Origin: Bathynomus jamesi
Taxonomy: Eukaryota > Arthropoda > Malacostraca > Isopoda > Cirolanidae
Direction of reading: 5' to 3'
Length of the DNA: 64,000 nt
Assembly (NCBI GenBank): GCA_023014485.1
Contig: JAJOZX010000926.1
Coordinates: forward strand, 673,001-737,000
Below the pieces are notes generated by a model. The model saw nothing but the letters and a program-made list of their open reading frames with translations. It had not been told where the DNA came from and made no database searches. This document shows positions 22,918 to 34,316 of the stretch, piece after piece; positions within the stretch are counted from its first letter, which is position 1, and each line of letters opens with the position of its first letter. The position numbers and the translations under genes are program-made.

Positions 22918-24965
22918 TACTTACTTACTTCAGCTCCCAGGTAGCTAATTAGCCTGTCAGTGGAGCCAGCCTCCTTCGCCACTCCACCCTGTCCAGCAGC
23001 ACTCCCATTTCCCCAAGCTCTTGCATGCTGGGCAAGTTGTATCTTCACAAACTCTCCTCCACTTCATCCCTCCATCTCCTGCCATTCCCTGGTCTCCACT
23101 CCCAGCACCTCCTTGCAATTCTCCCCTCCTCCATTCTCTCCAAGTGGCCCAACCATCTCAATTTGACAGCGTCAATTTTTCTCAAAATCAGTGTTACTCC
23201 TACATTGGCTCTTATTTCTGCATTTCTTATCCTATCTCTTTGCATCTTTCTCAGAATAGTCCTCAGCAGTCTCATTTCTGCCCCCTGAATTCTACTTTGA
23301 ACCACCATGTGCATTTTGCAGTGTTCCGACCTATAAATCAGTATTGGCGTTAAAACTGTTTCGAAGATTATTTTCTTAGTCCCAAGGGGCATATATTCAT
23401 CTCTCAGTAGCTGGTATAACATTCCAACATTTTTACTAAACTTTGCAATTCTTTCAGTTATTTCTTGCATATTACCACTTTCTTTAGTAAACATACTCCC
23501 TAAATATTTAAATTTTTCAACATTTCTTATTTCCTTATCTCTTATTTGAACTCCAAATTCTCCTCCTTCTCTTTGACATACACTTAATATTTCTGTCTTT
23601 TCTACATTCATTTCCATTCGCCCCTCCTTCAAACATTCATTCCAATCAATTAAAGCTTGTTCTATATCTTCTCTCTCTGTCATCCACATATGCCATTATT
23701 CCATTATTGTTATTATTCTTAATTTCATGACATCGCTTGAAACTTGCAATGACTGTGTCCATGTAGGCTATAAACAGGAGTAGTGATATAACACTGCCCT
23801 GCTTCACCCCTGTTCTAACTTCAAACCACTCATCATTTTTGTGTCAGTCCTTACTTTGTATTCACTAACTGCATACAAACTTTTCAAAGCCCTAAGAAGT
23901 GTCCCCCTTACCCCATAAATCTCCACGTTCTTCCTCTGGGCACTGTATTGAATGTTTTTTTAAGATCTATGAATATCCCATGCCATCTTCTATAACAGAA
24001 GTGAGGCCAAAAAAAAAAAAGAGATATCATACTTCTATCTTTTCGATAACCATGCTGTTCCTCTCCCAACCTTACTTCAATTATTTGCCTTGCTCTTTTT
24101 TCTATTATTCTTTCATAAAGTTTTGTTATATGATTAATAAGCGATATTCCCCTATAATTCTCACATCTACCTGAGTCACCCTTTCCTTTATATATTGGAA
24201 TGATGATTGTTTTTCCCCAATCACCAGGGACTTGACCTTCTCTCCAATATTTATTCAACAGGTGTCAAATTTTTTCTTTCATGGCTTCGCCTCCCTCCTT
24301 TGTAAGTTCAATCGGAAACTCATCCACTCCCATTGACTTTCCATTCTTCATTTTATTAACAGCCTCTTCCATTTCTTCTCTGGTAATAATTACCTGTTAT
24401 GCTAATTCCCAGTACCATATATTCGATCCGCTTCCTCCACTTCTTCTGGATCTCCATTCAATAGATCTTTAAAATAATCTGACCATCATCTATTAATTGC
24501 TCCAGGTTCCACTATCACATTTCCCACTTCATTTTTAATACTGTATACTTTTTTCTTTTCCTTCCTATAAGATTTTGCAAGGCTATAAATCAGTTTTTGT
24601 TTCCTTTCTCATCTTCTCTCAACTTTTCTCCCAATTCTCTCATTGCCATTTATTTTGCCCTTCTTCTCCCTCTCAGCTTCATTTCTTGCTTGCACATATT
24701 CCTTCATTTCTTGCTTGCACATATTCCTTCACTTCTTGCTTGCACATATTCCTATCTTGATTCCTGTGTACGTTGCCTCAACCACTTCATATGTTTTATA
24801 GTTTTCTGTTTTACTGCGCCTCCCACTATATCTGTCCACCATGGTGTATGTCCTCTTCTTCCTCCCCCCCACCCACTCATTTCCCAAAATCTCCTCCACA
24901 ACCCTCTTAGCACAATCTCTCATGGTTTCCCATTCATTGTTTTCCTCCATCTCAGCTATATTTCT
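22918..24965 (-). pseudogene. LINE-C reverse transcriptase, antisense and frameshifted
   Basis: Read on the minus strand: WETMRDCAKRVVEEILG (24950-24729, a linker before the RT), then YKGKGDSGRCENYRGISLIN and LGEEQHGYRKDRS (24258-23908, RT motifs 1-2). A YVDD box follows near 23690 (in a frame that shifts at once), then EKTEILSVCQ, KFKYLGSMFT and VKLRWLGHLERMEEGRIAR (23689-23045). The order and orientation fit one 5'-truncated non-LTR element lacking its endonuclease. Frames change several times. The 3' end at about 22918 carries a short TTAC repeat on the plus strand, a probable microsatellite tail. Confidence 0.8.
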
Positions 24966-25844
24966 TTCAAGTTATTCTCTGAATAAGAACATAAGAAATT
25001 TTTATAGTGGGCACACTTGGGGCCACTTCGGCCCATCAAGGTGGCTCCACTATGTAAAAACTGCCTGTACATTGGCAACAACCAATTTTTACAAAACTAA
25101 TTAATAATTATCAATTTAAAACTAATTAATAATTATCAATTTAAAACTAAAGATAGAATCTCTGGATCCAGTGGATCAAAGTCATAATAGGCTACTATCC
25201 ACAAATATGTTACACTCTATATCTATTTATAACTGACATGCAAATATATCAGATCCAAAGAATCCAGTCAATTTCTTTACGGTATCCATCAATACCAGTA
25301 CCTTGCCAACCAAAAATAAGTCACAGTCCATATCAATTGCGGACCAAGTCACAATTACAACCATATACATTACAATATATATACTTAGGAGGAAAAGTGT
25401 AGGTGTGGCTGTAAAGACTGTACAGTAATGAAGAAATGTGTGTGCACCCATTTTGGGTCTCCCATTTAAAGGTGTTTGTGGGGCAAGTGAAGATCATGAG
25501 TTTTTCAATACCTCACAGTACTATAGGGGGCACTAATGTTCTCATCCTGCAGTTTCTTTGTCTTAATTACCTTCCACATACTGTACATCTATTTTTTTTA
25601 ATATTTTACTGCACATTATTTTGTACATATTAGGAACTATTAGAGGTAAATACACTCTTCACCTTCAACTTCTGTAGAGTCACTTTCCAGGTAGGTCTCT
25701 GGGAAATCTGGGAATATTCCTGATATTTTGAAGGGTCAAAGAAATTTATGAATTAAGCCGGAGTACCGTATGAAATAACATTGTGTGAATTAATGGGGTT
25801 CAAGTGTAGGTAATTATTTGTTTTTATACCCAGTCTGTTTTCAT
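24966..25844. other. Non-coding stretch with a dispersed motif
   Basis: At about 25456-25495, TGGGTCTCCCAT followed by AAAGGTGTTTGTGGGGCAAG is repeated in similar form at about 44182-44220, so this is part of an interspersed repeat. Direct AATTAATAATTATCAATTTA duplicates lie at about 25098-25145. No gene is seen. Confidence 0.45.
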
Positions 25845-26022
25845 GATGAGAAACTTTTCTGATCAATTTCAAGGTGTTTGGCACGAATCTGCCATCCATT
25901 TCCAGTGCAAGTGCATAGTTTTCAAGGTATCATCATCTCAAAAACTATGCATTTGCACAGGAAACAGATGGCAGTTTCGTACAAAACACCTCAAAATTAA
26001 CCAGAAAAGTTTGCTCTCATCA
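25845..26022. repeat. Hairpin made of two inverted copies of a dispersed module
   Basis: Arms of about 80 bp, imperfect. The module (TTTGCACAGGAAA ... CAAAACACC ... AACCAGAAAAGT) recurs, usually as an inverted pair, at 27501-27710 and 30119-30306, and as a single copy at about 27340-27430. Confidence 0.7.
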
Positions 26023-26055
26023 TTTTCATTTAAACCAACGAAAATATCACGACAA

Positions 26056-27320
26056 CCTACCAATCATCAAGGGCGTACAGTCAACCTAACCAGGCATTCA
26101 ATTGACCTAACCAGGCATTCAATTGACCTAACCAGGCATTCAATTGACCTAACAGGTTAATATTGGTTATTTCACCTAAATATCTTCTGATCTTTTTGTA
26201 TTAGGCACTCATTGTCACATTTCAGGCAAGTTAAGGATGAGAGAATAACGCCATAATTGATAAAAACATCCAATCCTTTGTCTTCATTTAGGGCACAATA
26301 CGAATCAAGTTCTTAAAGTCAAAATCACACGAATGGCACGTCATAATTCTATCACAAGCACCACCAAACTGAATCTAATTAAAAAAAAAAAATAGCCAGA
26401 ACAAAAACCAACAAACTAGTTAAGTCACAGAGTAGCAAAAAAATAGCCCAATCATGAAAAATATTTTATGAAAAAAAGTACATTACAGCCAACACAGGAA
26501 ATATATTTTATTAAAATATTAAAAAAAGTATATTTGAACAAATTTGCACAACATAAGATATATATTTTCTTAGTCAGTTTTGAATGGCAATTCAATATAT
26601 TATACTGTTTTAATCATGCGTGAGCAGGTGAAAAGACGAATATTAACCCAAGTGTACAATCATTTTCGGCGAAGAGTGCATAAGTTGTCCATAAATTATT
26701 CTTAAAAAAATGCTTGGCCATAAATTAGTTAACAGCCCACCGCAGGCATTAGCCGTAGTTAGCCAGCTTCAAGTTAGGTTAGGTTAGGTTAAGAATATTT
26801 ATTCATATAACTAATGATGTAATTTCAGAATATTTTGCTCCCAACACTTATATCATTTTATTTTCCTTCCATTATAAAAAAAAATTAATGTTGGGAGGAT
26901 AATGCAAAAGTACCGTACTTTTTTTCATAAGATATTTTTCCTGATTGGGCTATTTTTTCGCTACTCTGCAACTTCATTAGTTGGTTGGTTTCTGTTCTGT
27001 CTTTTTTTTTTCTAATTGGATTCAGTTTGGTTGTGTTTGTGATAGAATTATGATGTGCTGTTCGTGTGGTTTCTGACTTTGAGAACTTGATTCGTCATGT
27101 GCCCTAGATGAAGACAAATCATTGGATGTTTTTATCAATTACGGCATTATTCTCTCATCCTTAACTTGCCCAAAAATGTGACAGTGAGTGCCTAATATGA
27201 AAAGATAAGAAGATATTTAGGTGAAATAACCAATATTAACCTGTTCGGCCAACTGAATGCCTGGTTAGGCCAACTAAATGCCCAGTTAGGTCAACTGTAC
27301 ACCCTTGATGATTGGTTAGA
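26056..27320. mobile_element. Foldback element with minisatellite-bearing arms
   Basis: Inverted arms of roughly 430 bp (about 26056-26490 and 26910-27320) flank a 420-bp centre. The tips are ACCAATCATCAAGGGCGTAC and its reverse. Just inside the left tip lie about three copies of a 21-bp unit (CATTCAATTGACCTAACCAGG phase); the right arm has two diverged units. No transposase is present. The terminal sequence recurs at 31404-31495 and 49838-49924. A GTTAGGTTAGGTTAGG run sits in the centre near 26775. Confidence 0.75.
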
Positions 27321-27500
27321 TTAATGACAAAAATGACGGCCTGAAGTTGAAATAAAAAATATATTTTTCTAGTGTATTTTTGTGTGGTCTGTTGAAATAT
27401 AACCTTCATTTCCTGTGCAAATATAACAAAATATGACTCCAAAATAATGTAAACAAATTCTTATTTCTTTACATTTGCATAGGTTAGTTAGGTTAGCTAG

Positions 27501-27710
27501 TTTTTTTATCAGAATTACATTTTCCTGGTGTAGTTTTCTCTGCTTTGTTTGAATTTGACCACACATTTCTTGTGCAAATGAGTAGAAACACTCCGTATTT
27601 TGGAATGGAAAAAAAATACTGTAGTTTCTATTCATTTGCACAAGAAAAGGGTATCAGATTCGAACAAAGCAGAGAAAACTACACTAGAAAAATATAATTT
27701 TGATAAAAAA
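27501..27710. repeat. Hairpin of two inverted modules
   Basis: Arms share GTAGTTTTCTCTGCTTTGTT with its reverse, and TTTGCACAAGAAA with its reverse. Same module type as 25845-26022, directly preceded by GGTTAGTTAGGTTAG. Confidence 0.75.
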
Positions 27711-27719
27711 TATAGCCCC

Positions 27720-28317
27720 TGTGTTCAGCCAAATATTTACCCCAAAATGTCTTTATGTCATCTAAAATCGCAAAAAAAACATCGCTGCTTTCGGTACTTT
27801 GTCACCACATGAATTCCGCAAGATACGAGTCCAGATGATGGTGGGCAGTTGGGTATTCCCGTTAACAGGAAAGCACCAGTATATGTATATAGCTTACTAC
27901 AGAGATTTTGTAAAAACGTTTAATGATAATTACCCAACTTGAAATTTGTATTTGGAAAATTCTACCATAAAATATAGCTTTATATAATTTAAATAATTTG
28001 GATAATCTCCATAAGCCAGAGTGTCATGTTATCCACATGCTTTATCGTGTTACATTATCCAAATCATAATGAGAAAAGCCAATTTGGTCAATTAATTTAT
28101 GAAACAGCCATTGATATTTGAGCTTTGCACCTTTTGTCAGTAGGTCAAAATTTGCGAAGTTGCAATTTTATTAAATGTTAAACTCTCATTTCATGAAATT
28201 ATCTAAAAATTTCCTGTTCAGAATCTTATATAAGATATTATTTATATGTTTATGTGAACGGACGAGACTAGATACAGTTAGTGATGTTAAAAAACCATTT
28301 TTTTTATGTCAATGTTA

Positions 28318-28351
<34 letters not shown>

Positions 28352-29782
28352 GATATTGCTAATTTAATTATAAGGTATACTTTTGCAATGATATATATTA
28401 TAAAAATAAATAAATAATAAAATAGGCCATATGGTACCAGTATAGAATGTCCTTTTCAGCCTATTTACAGAAAAAAACTGGCCTCTTTCTTGCACTGAAA
28501 GTCTTGTATCTTGAGATCCGTTAAACTTGCGAGAACACTGGCTGGGAGCTGACTGCCCATTGTCCAACCTTTCCAGGACTCTCCCATCCATGCCTCGGAT
28601 TTTGAATCTCCCACTTAACTATCCTTTAGACCCGCGATGACATATCTCCCCCCTCCCCTCCCCCCGAGACCATCCAAAAACAAAAAGGTTCAAAAAAAGG
28701 TGAATATTTTCCTTTTCTATCTGGAATTATGTATATTGTTTGAAACGAGGAAGAATGTTTTATGTTCTAGTTAAAAAAAATATATACATATAAAAATGAG
28801 GGTTTGTTTTTCCTTTCTATTATATACTTTTTGCGTGATTCAATTTTTCTAAAAGATGACTATATATACTAGGTATAACCGTATAAGCATGGTAGTATAG
28901 TAAATTATAGGTAATACTAATATAATTATTAGATTAAAGGAAGAAAAATATGGAATAAGTTTAAAACAATAAAAAATAAAAAAAACACTACCTTCGTTTT
29001 AAACAAAAAAAAATGATAAAAAAAATTAAAAAAATGACAATAAAAAACGACTCGCATCACTAGATACAGTATATGTAGCCTAGGTAGACTGGATATTGAT
29101 GTTCTTCAAAATATCATAAAATATTGCTGTAATTAATTTTTCGACCTCGATAACCTTCACAGACCCGCGTGGCTTATATTTCTCGTGTAATGTAATTAAT
29201 GTAGACTTTGCCCAAACTACTTAATTTAATACTATCTCACCCAGCTACCGTACCCGCTAAGACCAACTGGAAATATAAGCGTTAACATCAGTTGTTTACC
29301 ACTAAAATCTAAGGCGTCATCCACGTAGTATATTCAGACTTATTTATTGTATATCAGGAAGAGCGACCAAAATGAAAAATGGGTTAATATTCGTTTTAAT
29401 TCTTTGTTCGTTTTTGATAGAAGACATTCTATGACAATTTAACATATATATTCGTATTCAGGACACCTTGAAACCTCAGGGAAACTGATAAAAATCAAGG
29501 AAATATAATAATTATTTTTTATGAAAAAAAAAAAAAAAGACGTAAAAAGCAGCCATTATAGGCCATTGACCAAGTATTTAGCTCTTAACGCTGTTAAAAT
29601 TTTAACGAACGTCGCCCTCTCCAGTTTTATGGGGAGACATCTCGTGGCAAAATTAGGAAACATAGGTCAAAACAACCAATTACATCTGGTTTTGGTTTCA
29701 CGTGACCTTATCCGACCAATCAGAGACGTACATTTTGAATCTCTCCTAATGGATACTCATTTTCTGTCTCGTTTTCATCATT
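27720..29782. other. Largely non-coding stretch
   Basis: Contains a poly-T run of about 28 bases near 28318-28345 and A-rich tracts near 28980-29040. A small frame at 29521-29793 begins in a poly-A run and looks spurious, although its 3' part directly precedes the Merlin fragment. Confidence 0.45.
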
Positions 29783-30061
29783 ATGATTTGTGAAGGTTGT
29801 GATTTGGATTACTATCAATTAATACAAGATATTTATAAGAAAGAAGCCGGTGCTGAAGCTTTCTTTACGAGTCACTGTGTTTTACCTAGTCGTGTTATTG
29901 TTCGCCTGATCCAGCAACATATTAGGCCTGGGACTACAATCTATTCCGACGAGTGGCGTGCGTATTCTCAACTTGGAAATCTAGGCTACATTCACCGGAC
30001 AGTCAACCATTCACAGCGGTTCGTGGAAGACACTGTTCACATGCGAAAAAACGCGGGTTAG
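29783..30061 (+). pseudogene. Merlin/ISXO2-like transposase, catalytic-domain fragment
   Basis: Reads VIVRLIQQHIRPGTTIYSDE then WRAYSQLGNLGYIHRTVNHS and QRFVEDTVHM. The PGTTI-x-SD-x-W-x-AY ... GY-x-H-x-TVNHS pattern is the hallmark of IS1595/ISXO2-like DDE domains found in eukaryotic Merlin elements; YSDEWRAY holds a catalytic Asp. The fragment stops soon after VNHS-x-x-FV, before the Glu region, running into TTAGG-like repeats. No N-terminal zinc ribbon precedes it. It is a broken copy. Confidence 0.75.
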
Positions 30062-30117
30062 GTTGGGTTAGGTCAGTTTAGGTTGGGTTAGGTCAGTTTA
30101 GGTTAGGTTAGGTCTGA
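30055..30117 (+). repeat. Interstitial TTAGG-like array
   Basis: GGTTAGGTTGGGTTAGG and related units repeat for about 60 bp with GGTCAGTTTA interruptions. TTAGG is the ancestral arthropod telomere repeat; this is a degenerate interstitial copy beside a hairpin module. Confidence 0.7.
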
Positions 30118-30118
30118 A

Positions 30119-30306
30119 CCAAAACACATTTTTCTGGTGTTTTTTGGTGTGATTTGCTCAAATCTGAACTTCGTTTCTTTGGGAAATGAGCCGTTTTTGA
30201 GAAATTTTCAATTTTAAAATTTCTCAAAAACGGCTCATTTCCCAAAGAAACGATGTTCAGATTTGAACAAATCACACCACAAAACACCAGAAAAATGTGT
30301 TTTGGT
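30119..30306. repeat. Hairpin with arms of about 90 bp
   Basis: Arms 30119-30209 and 30213-30306 are near-perfect reverse complements (for example GGGAAATGAGCCGTTTTTGA pairs with its reverse). Module relatives are at 25845-26022 and 27501-27710. Confidence 0.88.
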
Positions 30307-30855
30307 TGTTGTTTGTTGTTTGTTTTTTCTGTTTAAGGTGCTTCAACCTGCTGGATTATTGACACCATTTTTTTTTTTTTGACTCCCCGAAGGAAGGTAG
30401 AAAAGGAAGAAATAAGAGAAGGTGAAAGTTTTGAGATATTGTTTCGTGTCGTAGTAGTGTTTTGGTTCTGAATCGTTACGAAGTACTGTATTAAGAACGT
30501 TTTGGTGAGAGGGTCACTGAGAAAACAAATTTACAGACATTTTGATCTTCACATCCAAAGCCAGTGACACCATATTTGTGAAGCTGCATTCGAAATCTAA
30601 GTGGCTCTTGAGCTTAAAGTATTCAAAATGTTAAGGTCTCACTGGTTTCAAAATCATTTCAATGAAATTATTTACACGTTATAATGAGTGTGTGAATCAA
30701 CAAGAACTAAGCTCTCATTCACATGACGATTTCTAGAAGGGCTTCGATTATTTTTAATGGCGTTGCAGTGAAAATTTTATGACAAGGAATATTTTACTAA
30801 ACACCTAATTCATTTGCTATTATCATTTAGGGATAATTTCAAATTAATGACCCGC
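30307..30855. other. Unassigned stretch
   Basis: No gene or element recognised. The last few bases are probably the head of the SINE that continues at 34093. Confidence 0.4.
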
Positions 30856-31236
30856 TATGGTAGTAAGACTGCCAGATTTTCTGGCGGACAGACCGGGACA
30901 ATAAAATTTTTTATTTCGATTTCAATATATTGATGTGTAATTTACATATATTCATATAAAATTTGTACATAATAATTTTTATTAAAACAAAATTCATTTC
31001 TCAACATAAATTAAAATGAATAAACATTTTTGGGTCTTTTCCGTTTGGGGGCTCGCAGCAAATTTTAATGAAAATTGGTATACTAATGTAGTTTTGGTCA
31101 CTGATTTAAAAAACTCTTTTTTTGGAGAAATGTAAAACAAACATGTTAGAGCACTTTAAATAATTAATATGTGTTTTAACTAGCTTAGTTACAGAGGATT
31201 GTGTTAAATTTAACCAGTCACAAACTGCTACTGTTT

Positions 31237-31380
31237 ATGAAAAAGTGCTCTAAGTGTGGGAAAGTGTGTTCCTTTGATAAAAATATCCAGTTCTTTCGTC
31301 ACCAAAAGCGTCGGTCAAATGGTAAAACGTGCAACTTTATGAAGAATACGTTTTTTGAAGGATCCCGGCAGATCTGTAAA
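31237..31380 (+). pseudogene. Merlin/ISXO2-like transposase, N-terminal zinc-ribbon fragment
   Basis: Reads MKKCSKCGKVCSFDKN, KRRSNGKTCNFMKNTFFEGS. The paired cysteines followed by T-x-FFEGS match the zinc ribbon and start of the ISXO2-like domain. It ends abruptly and is followed by foldback minisatellite sequence. A different part of a Merlin protein from the fragment at 29783, and in the wrong order to be one gene. Confidence 0.6.
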
Positions 31381-31403
31381 AGTAGCAGAAAAAAATCAAG
31401 AAT

Positions 31404-31495
31404 TAATGCCCAGTTAGGTCAACTGAATGCCCGGTTAGGTCAATTTAATGCCCGGTTAGGTCAACTGTACGCCCTTGACGATTGGTTAGATTAAG
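31404..31495. repeat. Foldback-family end with minisatellite units
   Basis: Three units of about 21 bp (AATGCCCGGTTAGGTCAACT type), then TACGCCCTTGACGATTGGTT, the right tip of the family at 26056-27320 and 49838-49924. Confidence 0.75.
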
Positions 31496-32225
31496 ACTCA
31501 GTGGTTCCTATGGAAAACTGATATGTGGGTAGTTGGGAGGTAACGAAAATGGTTCACTGAGTAGGTAGGTAGTTAATCTAACAATTATTAAATTCCTTTT
31601 ATGTCAATAACTGGGTAGATGAAACCAATTGGTTGCTCACCAGTTATTCTCCACACTAGTATTTATATACTGTGTGACAAGAGCGTGCTCGGTAATAGAT
31701 ATACATTACCGATCAACCAACCGAAAATAAACCAAGAGGACGCTGGTGGAAAAAAAGCCCCGCGAAAAGGACAAGGGAGAACGAAAACGAGGAACGGGGC
31801 GACAAGACAGAACGAGAGGAGGGAGAAGAACAAACAACGAAAACAGATCCCCACCAGCAAGTACGCTCTCAACAATTAAACAAAAGGGGAAAAGGGACTC
31901 TCTAATAACTAGCAGTAAGTGACTAATTGCGTTTTTAACCCAGTTAGAAGTAAACGCCGTAAATTAAGCTGGGTCAGACAAATTAGGCCTACATTGTGGT
32001 CTAAGACCTAGCATCAACTCATAGCTTAACAAAGGTGAAGGTAGATTGCCCTAACCTAATTTGGCGAGGAATCCTACTGTGGACCTCAATTTATCTGCCC
32101 GCTCTGGACCATTTCCGGAATCTCTAGGCTGACCCCTATAAGGCTAGACTTAATCTACTCTATAGTTAGACTGGAGATATTAGGGGTGGGTTAATTGGGG
32201 ACCAATTCATACAGAGCATTTTTCA
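31496..32225. other. Unassigned stretch
   Basis: Purine-rich plus-strand sequence at about 31735-31860, and a TTTGGCGAGGAATCC stretch near 32061 that faintly resembles a retroelement primer-binding region. No coding support. Confidence 0.35.
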
Positions 32226-32746
32226 CAGTTCCCAAACTTTTATGGTGGCGACCCTGAATACAATATTGTCCTGGCCTGGCGACCCCCCCTAAACCCCTAA
32301 ACGCTGGTACATGCAGTGTTAATGACCAATCACTTTGATACGTTGTGTTTATATTCATATAGTTTGATTGAATTAATTACCAACACAATGAATTTCAAAG
32401 AGTTTTTAATTGGACAAAATGAAAAACAAATTTACATGAAAATGAGACTTTATCACACAATCAAAGATTCTCTCAGTGGCTACCATGATACTGCTTCATT
32501 TTGTGGGTAAGCTCCTCTAAGTTTGGTTTTATGTTGATGGACAGAGCACAACGCAAGTCTTGCTGAGGATCCACGCGGTTCCTTGCTTTAGTCTTCATTG
32601 CAACAAGACCTGAAAATCCTTGTTCACAGAGATATATTGTTGGAAAAGGGAGAAGAGCTTTTTTAGCCTCCCGAGTCAGAATGGGCTTATCCTTAAGTTG
32701 GGTCCAAAATTTTGAATACGGAAGGTTTTCAAAGCGACCCTCAGGA
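32226..32746 (-). pseudogene. hAT transposase C-terminus with its 3' end
   Basis: The minus strand reads PILTREAKKALLPFPTIYLC then EQGFSGLVAMKTKARNRVDP and DLRCALSINIKPNLEEL, the hAT C-terminal dimerisation domain (YLCE-x-GFS-x-L-x-x-x-KTK-x-R), of SCAND3/ZBED-like type. About 85 residues are open without a stop. Downstream, at 32226, CAGTTCCCAAACTTTT and GGCGACCC match a typical hAT 3' terminus. The 5' part is missing, so it is a truncated element. Confidence 0.75.
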
Positions 32747-32887
32747 ACACCCCTTGGGTGCTAGGGCCGGGAGGGCGCACGTGAAACCTCCAGGAACAAG
32801 CACGTACAAACGAGCACAAAGAGCACTCAAAAGCACGAGCTTAGAACCCCCTTGCGGGGATATATATATATATATACACACACACAC

Positions 32888-33616
32888 GAGGGGCGGTCTG
32901 AAAATAAGTTTATACGGCTTATAATTTTGTAACTAAAGGACCTACATTGATTATGTTTGTATCAGGTGAATTTGTTAATCATTGTTGGCAACACTGCAGG
33001 TCGATTCGGCTGCCATCTACCGTACATTGGTTATATGAGTCAGTTGAACATGGCGGCTCGACTGGAGCATTGCCCTGCCCTACGGAGCAGTCCAGGACGT
33101 TTACGTTTAATGGCCGCTCGTAAACGTTCCAGTGTTGAACAATATGCACTTGCATTGATTGTTGTCTTTTTGCATGAAATTTGCGAGCAAAACACCTTTG
33201 TGGTCCCAAAACACGGTAACCATCACTTTGCCAGCGGACCTCACAATTTTGAACTACTTTGGTCGCGGGGACCCAGAGTGTTTCCATTCCATGCCGGCAC
33301 GTTTTGTTTCCGGAGTACGGTGATGAACCCATGTCTCGTCTCCTGTGACAATGCACTCGAGAAATTCTTGACTACTCACAGACTCAGAATATCTTTGCAG
33401 AAATGACAGGGCACTGTTCCAGTCGAGCTGCACAAGCACTCCGGAGAGGGCGATCGGTTACCTGCGTGCCGCCGGCTTGCTCGATCAGGGTGGGCTGATC
33501 GGCTAACCAACAACAACGACAATAATTAACAAATTTACCTGATACAAACATAATCAATGTAGGTTCTTTAATTACGAAATTATAAGCCGTGTAAACTTAT
33601 TTTCTGACTGCTCCTC
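32888..33616 (-). mobile_element. Mariner-like element, internally deleted, with TIRs of about 100 bp
   Basis: The ends pair over about 100 bp (GAGGGGCGGTCTGAAAATAA left; GAGGAGCAGTCAGAAAATAA on the reverse from the right). On the minus strand the transposase fragment at 33439-33254 reads FLECIVTGDETWVHHRTPET, which contains the first catalytic Asp of mariner, followed out of frame by MVTVFWDHKGVLLANFM. The N-terminal helix-turn-helix and the last catalytic region are missing. Not autonomous. Confidence 0.85.
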
Positions 33617-33624
33617 GTGTGTAC

Positions 33625-33625
<1 letters not shown>

Positions 33626-33696
<71 letters not shown>
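33626..33696. repeat. (TA)n array
   Basis: About 70 bases of alternating T and A directly outside the mariner element. Confidence 0.95.
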
Positions 33697-33699
<3 letters not shown>

Positions 33700-34092
33700 G
33701 TTGTAATAAGAATATAGTTCGTGAATGTAAAATAGAAGTATTTTTTAGGCAGTGAATATTTATGATATACATTTGCTGATTGCGCCTTTGATAATTACGT
33801 CGACTGTTTGGGCAATGCATTTTTTTAGTTGACTAAATGGTAAGCATAGTTTTCTGCTTTGTTTCAAAACGAGTTGATCATTGAGGCACTTGATCAAATG
33901 TATATATTACCTTGCCTATATTTAAAAATAAGCAATCGTGCTCGACATCGTAAAATGCGTCTTAACAATATTCTTTTTTTTTTTACATGATTTTTTTTTT
34001 TTTTTTGTGAAACCGGGACATTCGATGGTCCCCAAAGGTCTTTTCGGGAAGCCGAGACAAGAGGCCGAAAACCGGGACATCTGGCAGCCCTA

Positions 34093-34316
34093 CATGGTAG
34101 CCAAGTGGTAAAGCGCGGAATGGGAAGCGAAGCGTAGGTTCCGAGTTTGAGTCTCGGCTCGCCGGGCTCGAACTTCAGATTTCAGGGCTGAAGTACTTGT
34201 CTTCCTTGATCGGGTCGTGGTTTAATGGATCGATCCCACGAAAACCTGTAAGTCCCCTCCGTTATAATGTCGTTGCGAAAGAGGTTAAACAACCTAAAAC
34301 ATTATTATTATTTAAA
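34093..34316 (+). mobile_element. tRNA-derived SINE, main part
   Basis: Has an A-box-like TAGCCAAGTGG at about 34098 and a B-box-like GGTTCCGAGTTTGAGTCTC, followed by a non-tRNA body and an ATTATTATT tail. Its first bases are separated at 30845-30863 by the hAT element. Confidence 0.65.

Larger units (their letters stand above)
30864..34092. mobile_element. hAT-type element inserted in a SINE, carrying nested fragments
   Basis: The ends are inverted: TAAGACTGCCAGAT at 30864 and, reversed from 34092, TAGGGCTGCCAGATGTCCCGG. Flanking 8-mers TATGGTAG (30856-30863) and CATGGTAG (34093-34100) differ by one base. The interior is not its own gene: it holds a Merlin N-terminal fragment, a foldback end, a hAT C-terminus in antisense, a mariner and a long (TA)n. 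Confidence 0.7.

Noticed and set aside
28490..28620. Coding fragment on the minus strand (28591-28364)
   Set aside because: Short, ends in AT-rich sequence, no motif recognised.
25845..31495. CRISPR array or host satellite
   Set aside because: Units are few, diverged and arranged as hairpins; no regular spacer pattern, and the setting is a eukaryotic genome.
31660..32225. LTR retrotransposon LTR and primer-binding site
   Set aside because: Only a weak TTTGGCGAGGAATCC resemblance; no second LTR, no gag or pol.
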